Shown in pieces: positions 35,850 to 44,096 of a stretch of 64,000 nucleotides of DNA (position 1 is the first letter of the stretch; the number at the start of each line of letters is the position of its first letter). The notes under the pieces were generated by a model. That model made no database searches. It was given only the letters and a program-made list of their open reading frames with translations, and had not been told where the DNA came from. This DNA is from Mycobacterium sp. JS623 (GTDB taxonomy: Bacteria; Actinomycetota; Actinomycetes; Mycobacteriales; Mycobacteriaceae), in contig NC_019966.1 of assembly GCF_000328565.1 (NCBI RefSeq), positions 3,720,001 through 3,784,000 of the forward strand, read 5' to 3'. The translations under genes and the position numbers were made by a program.

Positions 35850-36208
35850 ATGAGAACCTCTCGTTTCTTGAGTTCAAACCCGGCATGGACGGGCAACGCC
35901 TTGCTCGTCACCCGCTTGGCCTCGTCTGAGACCAACCAGGCAACAACATGGGGAATGTCTTGCATCGGTATCGGCATCGGCTCGACCGGCATGAGGTTGC
36001 CGCGTATGGCATCACCCAGCTCCCGGTTCTCCTCCAGCCGCGTGCCGCCGAACCCGTTGTTGGACATCGGGCTATCCGCGTCGGTCGGATTGGTCGTGTT
36101 GACTCCGATGATTCGGGGCGCCAGCTCGCGGGCAAGGGTTCGCATAAGCCCAAGAGCGCCTCCCGTGGAGACCGCCACCTGTCGTTGAGGTTTCTCATTT
36201 GATCTCAT
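35846..36208 (-). pseudogene. SDR gene remnant, C-terminal half
   Basis: 120 codons matching only the second half of an SDR: GALGLMRTLARELAP (after where YxxxK should be), VNTTNPTDADSPM, and IPHVVAWLVSDEAKRVTSKA ending with LPVHAGFELKK. The cofactor-binding half and the catalytic Tyr-Lys are gone (VAVSTGGALG stands at that place). The pattern of DSPM plus the long loop is that of mycofactocin-type or carveol-dehydrogenase-like SDRs. It still overlaps the next gene by 4 nt, showing that an intact SDR once belonged to this operon. Confidence 0.75.
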
Positions 36209-36223
36209 TCATCAGCCATTCGG

Positions 36224-37144
36224 TCACGCCACGATCAGCGGGCGCAGGGTTCGGTGGGCGATCTGCAAGCCGAGTTCGATACGGTCCTCGGTGCCGCCCC
36301 AGATCGGGTCCTCGTGCTCGACCGACAGCACGCCGTCGAAGCCGCCCTCGTAGAGCGCGTCGACCAAGCGACGCCAGTCGACCGCGCCGAGGCCTGGTAC
36401 TCGGTAGCGCCACCAGCCGACGTCCCACGGGTCCGGCCGGTCGACCGCTTTGCCTGGATAGCCGAATCGGTTGCGCAGGTGGGGAAATGTCTCGATGTCC
36501 TTGGCTTGTGCGTGCGGGATTCGGTCCAGGTAAGGGCGGACGGCCTCGATCGGGTCGATGCCCATCCACATCAAGTGCGACGGGTCGTAGTTGAGGTAGA
36601 GGCCGAGGGAGAACATCCACTCCCACAGCTCGGGCGAGTAGGCCAGGTTGCCGGGGTAGCCGTCCGGGTGCCAGCCCTCCATCACGCAGTTCTCGATGAG
36701 GATCTTCACGCCCCGCTCGCCGGCATGGTCGACGAGGGGTTTGAAGACACGCTCCGCGTCGCGGAGATTCTCGGCGACCGTCTTGGTCGGGTCACGTCCG
36801 ACGAACGTGCCGACGGTGGGGCAGCTGAGCATCGCCGCGGCGTCGATGCACGCAGCGACGTGCCGATTGACGGCGTCCCGCTCGACCGGATCAGGGTGCA
36901 GGTTGTTGTCGTAGTAGGCCAGCGAGGAAAGGGTCAGACTGTGCCGATCGAACAGATCGGCCACCCGGTCGGCTCCACTTTGCTCGAAGTCTTCGATCAA
37001 CAAGTGGCTAGCGGTGAACGGGCGGTTGCCCCGCGCGGGCCAGGAGGCCACTTCGAGCGCTTCGAAACCGGTCTTCGACGCCCAAGCGGCGATGTCGTCG
37101 AGACTACGGTCGGGCAGGCAGGCGGTGAGGAAGCCGAGTTTCAT
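36224..37144 (-). CDS. Sugar phosphate isomerase/epimerase-fold protein 2
   Basis: 306 residues (MKLGFLTACLPDRSLDDIA). TIM-barrel features: VKILIENCVMEGWHP (metal Glu), LNYDPSHLMWMGIDPI (Asp/His), PHAQAKDIETF and VLSVEHEDPIWGG (C-terminal Glu). The DPSHL...AKD pattern is common in enzymes found beside Gfo/Idh/MocA oxidoreductases in sugar, inositol and keto-glycoside degradation. The start overlaps the stop of the upstream Gfo/Idh/MocA gene by 4 nt, so the two are coupled. Confidence 0.88.
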   Translation of the reverse strand: MKLGFLTACLPDRSLDDIAAWASKTGFEALEVASWPARGNRPFTASHLLIEDFEQSGADRVADLFDRHSLTLSSLAYYDNNLHPDPVERDAVNRHVAACIDAAAMLSCPTVGTFVGRDPTKTVAENLRDAERVFKPLVDHAGERGVKILIENCVMEGWHPDGYPGNLAYSPELWEWMFSLGLYLNYDPSHLMWMGIDPIEAVRPYLDRIPHAQAKDIETFPHLRNRFGYPGKAVDRPDPWDVGWWRYRVPGLGAVDWRRLVDALYEGGFDGVLSVEHEDPIWGGTEDRIELGLQIAHRTLRPLIVA

Positions 37145-38202
37145 GCCGCTACCTCCTCCCAGTTTTCTGTCGCGGCGGACCGGATTACGGCGTCGGAGAT
37201 GGCAGCGGCCCGCAGGCCGTCGACGAAGGTGGGCAGACCGTCGGGCCGGTCACCGCGCACCGCGGCGTAGGTGTCGGCGACGAAGGCGTTAAAGCAGTCC
37301 TGGTAGCCCTGAGGATGGCCGGGCGGGAGCACCGAATATCGCTGCGCCTGTTCGGATTGGGCGTCGGCGCCGCGGTGCAGTATCAGGTTCTGCGTAGCGG
37401 TACCGATCCAGAGGTGCTCGGGGGCTTCCTGGTCGAAGGAGTAGGACGCGTGCTCGCCGTCCAGGGAGAACCACAGCCGGTTCTTCCGGCCCGGTGAGAT
37501 TTGGCTGACCACCAGGCTGCCGGATGCGCCGCGATCGGTGTCGAACAACACGGTGGCGCCGTCTTCGGTTGTACGGCCCGCAGAGCGGATCATGCGGGCG
37601 GCCAGCCTGGTAATCCGATGCCCGGTGACAAATTCCATCAGGTCGCACCAGTGCACGCCGATGTCGGCGAACGCGCGGGAGGTGCCGCCGACGGCCGGGT
37701 CGACGCGCCAGTTCGTGGCTGCCGGATCCGCAAGCCAGTCCTGGAGGTACGAACCGTGGAGCAGCCGCAGTGCGCCAGCGTTGCCGGCGGTGATTCTGGC
37801 GCGGGCTTCACGCACTGAGGGGTAGTAGCGGTACACAAACGGGACGGTTGCCACAGAGGTGCGCTCGGCAGCGTGGGCCGTCAGCATGCGGGCGTCTTCG
37901 AGCCTTGTGGCAAGCGGCTTTTCACAGATGACGTGCTTCCCTGCGGCGAGGGCCCGGCGGGCCAGCGGTAGGTGCTGGTCGTTCGGCGTGCAGATGTGCA
38001 CGATGTCAACGTCGTCGGCGTCGATGAGCGCCTCGGCTGTCTCCGCCGCCGCGGCCCCGAGCCGCTCGGCGGCTTCGATTGCACTACGTGGCGTCGACGC
38101 CGCCACCGTGGCCACCGTTGCCCCGCTCGCTCGAACTGCGTGGGCGTGCACAGTCCCGATGAATCCGGTGCCGATGATTCCCGCTCGCAAATGATCCGTC
38201 AT
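37141..38202 (-). CDS. Gfo/Idh/MocA family oxidoreductase
   Basis: 353 residues. NAD(P)-binding GIIGTGFIGTVHAHAV, IVHICTPNDQHLPLA, and the family hallmark CEKPLATRLEDA with its conserved Lys; the C-terminal alpha/beta domain includes AFADIGVHWCDLMEFVTG (catalytic His region). Such enzymes oxidise sugar or cyclitol hydroxyls, often making 3-keto sugars or inosose. With the coupled isomerase it probably starts degradation of the imported compound. The ATG overlaps the TGA of the 69-residue gene by one base. Confidence 0.9.
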   Translation of the reverse strand: MTDHLRAGIIGTGFIGTVHAHAVRASGATVATVAASTPRSAIEAAERLGAAAAETAEALIDADDVDIVHICTPNDQHLPLARRALAAGKHVICEKPLATRLEDARMLTAHAAERTSVATVPFVYRYYPSVREARARITAGNAGALRLLHGSYLQDWLADPAATNWRVDPAVGGTSRAFADIGVHWCDLMEFVTGHRITRLAARMIRSAGRTTEDGATVLFDTDRGASGSLVVSQISPGRKNRLWFSLDGEHASYSFDQEAPEHLWIGTATQNLILHRGADAQSEQAQRYSVLPPGHPQGYQDCFNAFVADTYAAVRGDRPDGLPTFVDGLRAAAISDAVIRSAATENWEEVAA

Positions 38203-38411
38203 CAGTTCCTCCGCGCGAGCGCGACAGCGACGACATCGACACCGGTATAACCAGCCGACGCGACCATGCTCTCGATGACGTTGGCGGCTGTCTTTCCCAA
38301 GCCCAGTACGTGCAGGGAGAAGGGACCCTCGTGGTCGCCGATTCGGTGCATTCCCTGGGTGACGAGGGCCTCGATCCGGGAAACGTCGGGGCTTTCGGTG
38401 AGAATGGTCAT
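38202..38411 (-). CDS. 69-residue protein, unknown
   Basis: MTILTESPDVSRIEALVTQG... The central part SLHVLGLGKTAANVIESMV reads as a strand-glycine turn-helix (GxGxxxxN), followed by strand VDVVAVALA, like the first nucleotide-binding unit of a Rossmann or tubulin/FtsZ-type fold, but the rest of such a fold is missing. It is placed directly before the Gfo/Idh/MocA gene with a one-base overlap, so it is probably translated. It may be a truncated enzyme or a small partner protein; no family recognised. Confidence 0.55.
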   Translation of the reverse strand: MTILTESPDVSRIEALVTQGMHRIGDHEGPFSLHVLGLGKTAANVIESMVASAGYTGVDVVAVALARRN

Positions 38412-38572
38412 TGGGTGTCCTTTCGGGTGGCTTGACTGCGGGTTCGGAGGTTGGCGCTGCTCAGTGGACTGAGCAAGCGGCGATCTGGTCGACGATGGGT
38501 GGTCGGGCTCGTTGGGAGAAGCGGGAGTGGGTGCCGAAGGTGTGGTGGGCGGACACCAGCGGTGGGCAGCTC
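38412..38572. other. 161-nt gap in the operon
   Basis: Between two minus-strand genes. A minus-strand frame (ending FSQRARPPIVDQIAACSVH) runs through it without a recognisable family. No clear terminator hairpin was seen, so transcription may continue. Confidence 0.35.
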
Positions 38573-38905
38573 TCAGGACGTCTCAGGGCCGCGCGGGTGG
38601 CCGAACCTAGCCGCGAGTACCAGGTCGACGCGCTCCGGGCCCTGGGCTGTCTCGAGCTCGAGGTACGGGCGGCCGTCCACCGCGACGTGCAGGGCCGCAT
38701 TCCAGGCGCTGGCCAGGTTCTCAGCGTCTCGCATGCTGGCCACCTGTCGCGCGCTCATACCTACCGACGTCGTCACGGCCGCTCCGCCCGGCGGCGGATG
38801 AACCCTTGCGGCCTTGCTGAGCTTGGTGAACAGTCCGAACAGCAGCAGATGGTCGCCGCCCTCGACGGTGTCGGTGGTGTTTCCCTTGAGACAGATGTAG
38901 GACAT
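38573..38905 (-). CDS. 110-residue protein, unknown
   Basis: Starts MSYICLKGNTTDTVEGGDHL, with AAGGGAAACACCC before the ATG. Hydrophobic GGDHLLLFGLFTKLSK near the N-terminus, a Pro/Gly loop, then a helix (DAENLASAWNAALHV) and a hairpin (VDGRPYLELETAQG). No signal peptide or metal motif. It lies between the tautomerase and the 69-residue gene on the same strand, so is probably part of the catabolic operon. Family not recognised. Confidence 0.55.
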   Translation of the reverse strand: MSYICLKGNTTDTVEGGDHLLLFGLFTKLSKAARVHPPPGGAAVTTSVGMSARQVASMRDAENLASAWNAALHVAVDGRPYLELETAQGPERVDLVLAARFGHPRGPETS

Positions 38906-38957
38906 GGGTGTTTCCCTTGAGTTCGCCGCGATTCGGGTGGCTGTTGAGAGGGCGGGG

Positions 38958-39260
38958 CTAGCGGGGGATGACCGGTGACTCGGCGACGAATTCGTCATGG
39001 GTGGTCGGGGTGCCGTCGATAGCGTCGTAGGCGGCTTTGGAACGTCCCAGCACACTCATCAGCGTGGCGGGGCCGAAGAAGGGCTCGCCGCCGATGTGCC
39101 AGCCGTCGGGGTGCAGCTCCTCGATCAGGACCCAGACGACCTCGCGGAATGCCTCAGATCCTTCGAACTCGACCATGACGTCGGTGAGTCTCGCGGCCAT
39201 GTCGTGCTTCTGCTTTTCGGTAAAGACGCCTTCAACGAGTTTGACGTTGACGAACGGCAT
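38958..39260 (-). CDS. Tautomerase family protein
   Basis: 100 residues; GGAGGAG is well placed before the ATG. The 4-oxalocrotonate tautomerase fold begins with the catalytic proline after Met removal (MPFVNVKLVEGVFTEKQK), then MAARLTDVMVEFEGSE and WVLIEELHPDGWHIGGE. These enzymes shift double bonds in enol or keto acids or act on related small substrates. Probably the first gene of the operon reading leftwards, facing the LuxR regulator gene across a 205-nt gap. Confidence 0.88.
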   Translation of the reverse strand: MPFVNVKLVEGVFTEKQKHDMAARLTDVMVEFEGSEAFREVVWVLIEELHPDGWHIGGEPFFGPATLMSVLGRSKAAYDAIDGTPTTHDEFVAESPVIPR

Positions 39261-39465
39261 GTGCTGCTCCTCCGGAACTAGTCAGCGGTGTGACGCGGTG
39301 GTGAGGCCGATGCCTCTGCGAGCAGCGTCCGGCAAGACGGGGCCTGGTCGCATCGGTGTGACCCCAGTAAGTGCCCAGTGGAGATGCGCTCGTTCATCCG
39401 TGCCGACGCGTGGCGGACCGTAGGCGCGGACAATGGGCGGCTGAGGGCTTAGAAGGAGGCCTGCC
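39261..39465. promoter_or_regulatory. Divergent intergenic region: operon / LuxR regulator
   Basis: 205 nt separating the start of the leftward catabolic operon from the rightward regulator gene, so promoters for both should lie here. AGAAGGAGG about seven bases before ATG 39466 is a near-perfect ribosome binding site. I saw no clear consensus promoter or strong palindromic operator. Confidence 0.5.
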
Positions 39466-42228
39466 ATGATGCTGCGCGGCCGTAACGAGCAGTGCCGGCT
39501 GATCGACGCCCTGATCGCCGAGGCCCGGTCTGGCCGCAGCCGGGTGATGGTGCTGCGCGGTGAACCCGGGATCGGTAAATCAGCCCTCATGCAGTACGCC
39601 GCCGAAACAGGCCCGGACTTTCACGTGGCCCGCGCCGACGGGGTCGAGTCGGAAATGGAACTGCCCTACGCCGCGGTCCATCAACTGTGCAGACCGATGC
39701 TCGATCACCTCGACCGCCTTCCAGAGCCACAGGCGGCCGCGCTGCGCATCGCCTTCGGTCTGCGCGCCGGACCACCGCCGGACCGATTCCTGGTCAGCCT
39801 TGCCGTGTTGAGTCTGCTGTCCGATCAGGCCGAGAGCCAGCCGCTTCTCTGCCTGATTGATGACGCGCAGTGGCTCGACCAGGCTTCGGCCCAAACGCTG
39901 GCATTCGTGGCCCGCCGTCTTTACGGCGAGTCGGTCGCATTCCTCGTCGGGATCCGCGACGGGGACGAGACCGATCCCTTCGCCGGGCTGCCGGAAGTGA
40001 ACCTGACCGGGCTGGCTGATGTGGACGCTCGCACACTGCTGATGTCGGCAATTCCGGGCAAGCTCGACGGGCAGGTGAGCGAGCGCATCGTCGCCGAATC
40101 TGCGGGCAACCCGCTCGCCCTGCTGGAGTTGCCACACGACTGGTCGGCAGAGGGGCTGGCCGGCGGCTTCGGTTTACCTCAGGGCGTGCCGGTGCGGGAT
40201 CGGGTCGAGGCCAGCTTCCGCCGCCGCATCGCGACTCTGCCGGCACCGACGCGGATGCTGCTGTTGGTGGCTGCCGCCGACCCGCACGGCGATCCCGCGC
40301 TGCTGTGGCGGGCGGCCAGTGATCTGGGCATCGGTTTCGACGCTGCCGCCCCAGCCGAACGGGAGGGGCTGGTGTCGATCGGCGCTCGTGTCGCCTTCCG
40401 GCATCCGCTGGTCCGCTCCGCGATCTACCGGACAGCACCGGTTGCTGATCGCCAGAACGTTCACCGCGCCCTGGCCGGCGCGACCGATGCTGCGCAAGAC
40501 CCTGATCGCCGCGCGTGGCATCGCGCCCAATCGGCCAGCGGGCCCGACGAGGACATCGCCGCAGAACTCGAACAATCCGCGGCGCGGGCAAAGGCCCGCG
40601 GTGGCCTGGCGGCGGCCGCGGCGTTTCTTGAAAGCGCATCGATGCTCACGCCTGATCCCGTCACCCGGGGATCGCGGGCGCTGTCGGCCGCGCAGCTCAA
40701 GTTTGACGCCGGCGCACCCGAGAAGGCGATGGCGTTACTGGCCAACGCCGCGTCCGCTCCATTGTCCGCGCTTCAACGGGCTCTACTCGAACGGCTTGGT
40801 GCGCGAATCACCTTCAGTCGACTGCGAGCTGACCACTCCGTCTCGGACCTCTTGGCTGCCGCGAAGAAGCTTGAGCCGCTCGACAGCGCCCTCGCTCGCG
40901 AGACATACCTCGAAGCCCTGTGGGCGGCGATGCGAATCCACGACGGGAGCGGTAAAGGTCTGCTCGCTGCCGCTGCCGCCGCTGCGTTAGGGGCCGCGCA
41001 CGCCCCCCAACCCCCGCGTGCGGTCGATCTGCTGCTTGACGGCTTGGCAATCCAGACCGTCCACGGGTACGCCGCGTCGGTGCCAGTGCTCGAACGTGCC
41101 CTCGATGCCTTTCTGTCCCAGGACATCTCCGAGGACGACACCCAGTGGCTGTGGCTGGCATGTAACACCGCCATGGGGCTGTGGGACGACGAATCATGTC
41201 GATCACTCGCTCGCCGGCAGGTGCGGATTTCCCGCGATGCGGGCTCGCTTCGCGTGCTACCGCTGGCCCTGAACTACCTCGCCGGCCATCACATGTTCGC
41301 CGGCGAGTTCGACGACGCTCAAGCGGTCATCGAAGAGGCAGACACCATTGCGGCGATCACCGGGAATGCCCCGGTGGAGGACTTCTCCGTCCTGCTGGCG
41401 GCCTGGCGCGGCCACGCTCCGCAAGTGCCCGTATCGCACGATCCAGACAGCGATTCGCAGGACACGCTCAGCGTCAACCGTGAGTTCGCCGATGCGGTGC
41501 TGCACAACGGCCTGGGCCGGTACGCCGAAGCGCTGAACGCCGCCCGACAGGCGGCAGCCCGCGACGTCCTTGGATACGGGTCCTGGGTTCTGCCCGAACT
41601 CATTGAAGCCGCAGTTCGCAGCGGAGATTCCGATGCCGCCCGAACAGCGTTTGCGCAGCTGGACGAGCGAACCATGCTCAGCACCTCGGCCTGGGCGCGC
41701 GGCATCCGGGCACGCTCGCAAGCGCTGATCACCGAAGGGCCCGGCGCCGAGCGACACTACGTCGCCGCCATCGAGTTGCTCGGCAAGAGCAGGATGGTCG
41801 TCCACCATGCACGCGCCCACCTCATCTACGGCGAATGGCTGCGTCGGCAGCGCAGACGGGTCGATGCCCGCACTTCCCTACGCATGGCGGAAAACATGTT
41901 CAAGTCGATGGGCGCCGAAGCATTCGCAGCCCGCGCCGACCGAGAGCTCCTCGCTACCGGCGAACGGATCCAGAAGCGCACGGGCCAAAGCACCCCACAA
42001 CTCACAGCTCAGGAACGCCAGATCGCCCGCCTCGCATACGAGGGCCGATCCAACACTGAAATCGCCGGCCAGCTGTTCATCAGTGCGCGCACCGTCGAGT
42101 ACCACTTCGGAAAGATCTTCAGCAAGCTCGGTATCGCCTCCCGCCACGAGCTGACCGCCGAACACGTTAAAGACAGCCTTGTCCCCCGTCCGAAAACCAA
42201 ACGGCACCACCTAATAACCCCGCAGTGA
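39466..42228 (+). CDS. Large ATP-binding LuxR (LAL) family transcriptional regulator
   Basis: 920 residues. N-terminal AAA/STAND-type ATPase: MMLRGRNEQCRLIDAL, Walker A RGEPGIGKSAL (about 32-41), Walker B LLCLIDDAQWLD, then VGIRDGDETDPF. The long middle part is helical, probably a repeat region that senses a ligand. The C-terminal LuxR helix-turn-helix (about 845-905) is LTAQERQIARLAYEGRSNTE followed by IAGQLFISARTVEYHFGKIF. LAL regulators are MalT-like: ATP and an inducer drive oligomerisation and promoter activation. Divergent placement suggests it activates the sugar-uptake operon; that is inference. Confidence 0.93.
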   Translation: MMLRGRNEQCRLIDALIAEARSGRSRVMVLRGEPGIGKSALMQYAAETGPDFHVARADGVESEMELPYAAVHQLCRPMLDHLDRLPEPQAAALRIAFGLRAGPPPDRFLVSLAVLSLLSDQAESQPLLCLIDDAQWLDQASAQTLAFVARRLYGESVAFLVGIRDGDETDPFAGLPEVNLTGLADVDARTLLMSAIPGKLDGQVSERIVAESAGNPLALLELPHDWSAEGLAGGFGLPQGVPVRDRVEASFRRRIATLPAPTRMLLLVAAADPHGDPALLWRAASDLGIGFDAAAPAEREGLVSIGARVAFRHPLVRSAIYRTAPVADRQNVHRALAGATDAAQDPDRRAWHRAQSASGPDEDIAAELEQSAARAKARGGLAAAAAFLESASMLTPDPVTRGSRALSAAQLKFDAGAPEKAMALLANAASAPLSALQRALLERLGARITFSRLRADHSVSDLLAAAKKLEPLDSALARETYLEALWAAMRIHDGSGKGLLAAAAAAALGAAHAPQPPRAVDLLLDGLAIQTVHGYAASVPVLERALDAFLSQDISEDDTQWLWLACNTAMGLWDDESCRSLARRQVRISRDAGSLRVLPLALNYLAGHHMFAGEFDDAQAVIEEADTIAAITGNAPVEDFSVLLAAWRGHAPQVPVSHDPDSDSQDTLSVNREFADAVLHNGLGRYAEALNAARQAAARDVLGYGSWVLPELIEAAVRSGDSDAARTAFAQLDERTMLSTSAWARGIRARSQALITEGPGAERHYVAAIELLGKSRMVVHHARAHLIYGEWLRRQRRRVDARTSLRMAENMFKSMGAEAFAARADRELLATGERIQKRTGQSTPQLTAQERQIARLAYEGRSNTEIAGQLFISARTVEYHFGKIFSKLGIASRHELTAEHVKDSLVPRPKTKRHHLITPQ

Positions 42229-42377
42229 TGCCCGCTCAGGGAAGTTCGTCTGGCGTAGATGACCTCGGAGCGCGATTCGGCAACCGGAGGCATGTGGACG
42301 GCTGCTAGTTCGGGCCTCACTTATTTCCGCCGAAGGTCACGCCCGCCGGCAGACCTCTCTTCACGTCCTTCACTAGG

Positions 42378-43454
42378 CGGCCGGCCTTCACAGGCATGCG
42401 CCGGTACATGCGTGAGAAAGCCAGTGACGGTTGGATAATCGACCTGTCGCCGGAAGGACAGACTCCCGACATCCCAACTCGGATCTTGCCTGGCGTCCGC
42501 CAACCACTCGCGATAGGCATCTTCGTCCGGGGTCCTAGCACATCATCAGAGACTCCCGCGAATCTCCACCACGTATCCCTGCACGGCCGGCGAGCCGACA
42601 AGTTCTCTGCCTTGCAAGCGCCTCGACTTGACTCCGAGGTGTGGCGTCCAGTCAGGACGGCGTGGACGGCACCGTTCACTGCCGCAGCTGAAACGGCGTG
42701 GGATGAATGACGGACGACGGATCAAATGATGCCATGGTTCTCGCCCGAAGTTTTTCCGACTCGGACGTGGGTCTACTCACCATCGGAATCGACGCTCAAG
42801 CGGCGGTGGACACAGCTATTGAGCGCGCCCGGTCTGGAGGAGCGACGTGCAGTCATGAAGGACAGCACCGGCGCGATCAATCAACAGTTCAAGAATCTCC
42901 CTGGACACGATCACGGCTCGCGGCTCCCGACAATGGCCAGCCTCTCTGACACGCCCGTGGAACCCATTGTCACCGTGGGTTTCCGAGCATTTGATCGCCA
43001 ACTCCTTATCGCTGATCCGCGCTTGATCCCGGACTCCTGTTTCGCGCGTGGATACCTAACTTCCATCACTTCAACAACCGCGGAGGCGGAACGTGCCCGT
43101 TCCTTCACCCGGACGGTAGTCCGAACATCAACCCCGGACTCGCAGCAGCCCTTGAGGCGTCGAACGTGAAGCCATCCGCCGAAGACGTGCTCGCCTATGG
43201 CAGCCGTCACCGCTCATCCCGGATACACGCGGTTGTTCGAAGTCGAATTGGAGACGCCAGGTATCCGCATTCCTCTAACGAAAGACGCCACGCTCTGGGC
43301 AGAGTCGGTCAAGCTCGGAAAGAAAGTCATATGGACCCAGACGTTCGGACGTGCGTTCGCAGACGACAAGGATCGGCCTTTCGGAAAAGTTGCCTACCCC
43401 AAGGACAACCCAAGCCGTGTCTCGAATCTCCAGTCGGTCAAGGAGTTTCCGTGA
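42378..43454 (+). pseudogene. Type ISP restriction-modification enzyme remnant
   Basis: Pieces of one protein appear in order in several frames. 42387-42707: FTGMRRYMREKASDGWIIDL, SPEGQTPDIPTRILPGVRQP, RTAWTAPFTAAAETAWDE. From 42726 in a second frame: VFPTRTWVYSPSESTLKRRW, VGFRAFDRQLLIADPRLI. About 43050-43200 in a third: NFHHFNNRGG, HPDGSPNINPGLAAALEA, KPSAEDVLAY. 43197-43454: TAHPGYTRLFEVELETPGI, RIPLTKDATLWAESVKLGKK. These match the target-recognition/C-terminal half of LlaBIII-like type ISP enzymes as I know them. The helicase, nuclease and methylase domains are absent. At least three frameshifts make it non-functional. Confidence 0.8.
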
Positions 43455-43733
43455 GCCGCCCCGGCGAGTCCGGAGACTTCGTGGTGTGAGAAACTCAGCC
43501 GGCGGCTGGTCTCGGGTGTTGAGTGTAGTAGCTGGCCTCCGTGTCGGCCGGTGGGATTTTGCTGCAGTATTAGTTAGATACGGTGGTGGTTACGCCAGTC
43601 GACCGCCGATCGTCCAGCGTTCATCCCGTAGTGCCAGTATGGGCGTCGAGCCAGCCGAAGATGACTCGCAAGGACAGCCCGAGGTTCCCTATCTGGCAGT
43701 GGTTTTGAGCGCTCTCTGCGCGGGTGAACAAGC
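43455..43733. other. Stretch without recognisable gene
   Basis: 279 nt between two gene remnants. A minus-strand frame (LFTRAESAQNHCQIGNLG, VIFGWLDAHTGTTG) could be another degraded protein, but I cannot assign it. The base composition is less GC-rich near 43555-43580 (GCAGTATTAGTTAGATACGG), as at a recombination junction. Confidence 0.4.
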
Positions 43734-44069
43734 GTGCATTCACCGATCGAGCATTCGTCTGACATGGCATATCCCCCACCATGGGAGCACAATCTCGCCG
43801 AACGCAATCTTGCGGCGATGTGGGAGAACTATCGAGCACTGGGCTACTGCCGCTTGATCTATACCAACACCGTCAGCGTGCTGCCTGATGCGATTGAACA
43901 ACTGACTACCACGATGGGAGACAACCCCAAGGTCGTCCCAATTCTGCTTACGTGCACGGATATCACGGCCCGAGAACGTCTGGGCCAGCGCGAAATTGGT
44001 TCGACCCTGGATCATCACTTCGCATCCAGTGCGGAAATGGGTGCCCGACTGCAAGCCGGCGCCTCGCCG
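43734..44069 (+). pseudogene. P-loop nucleotide-kinase-like protein, internal fragment
   Basis: The frame gives HNLAERNLAAMWENYRALGY, RLIYTNTVSVLPDAIEQL, VVPILLTCTDITARERLGQR and EIGSTLDHHFASSAEMGARL. This order (NLAAxWxNYRALG, LTCTDxTARxRLxxREIGS) is found in the C-terminal half of AAA/shikimate-kinase-like ATPases of actinobacteria. The Walker A half is missing upstream and the C-terminus runs into the opposite-strand PLD gene. Interpreted as a truncated remnant. Confidence 0.55.
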
Positions 44070-44096
44070 ACATCGTCATCAGCCGCGCGAACTGCC

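Noticed and set aside
38202..38411. 69-residue product as an FtsZ/tubulin-like protein
   Set aside because: Only one glycine-turn segment is reminiscent; the tubulin signature GGGTGTG and the rest of the fold are absent.
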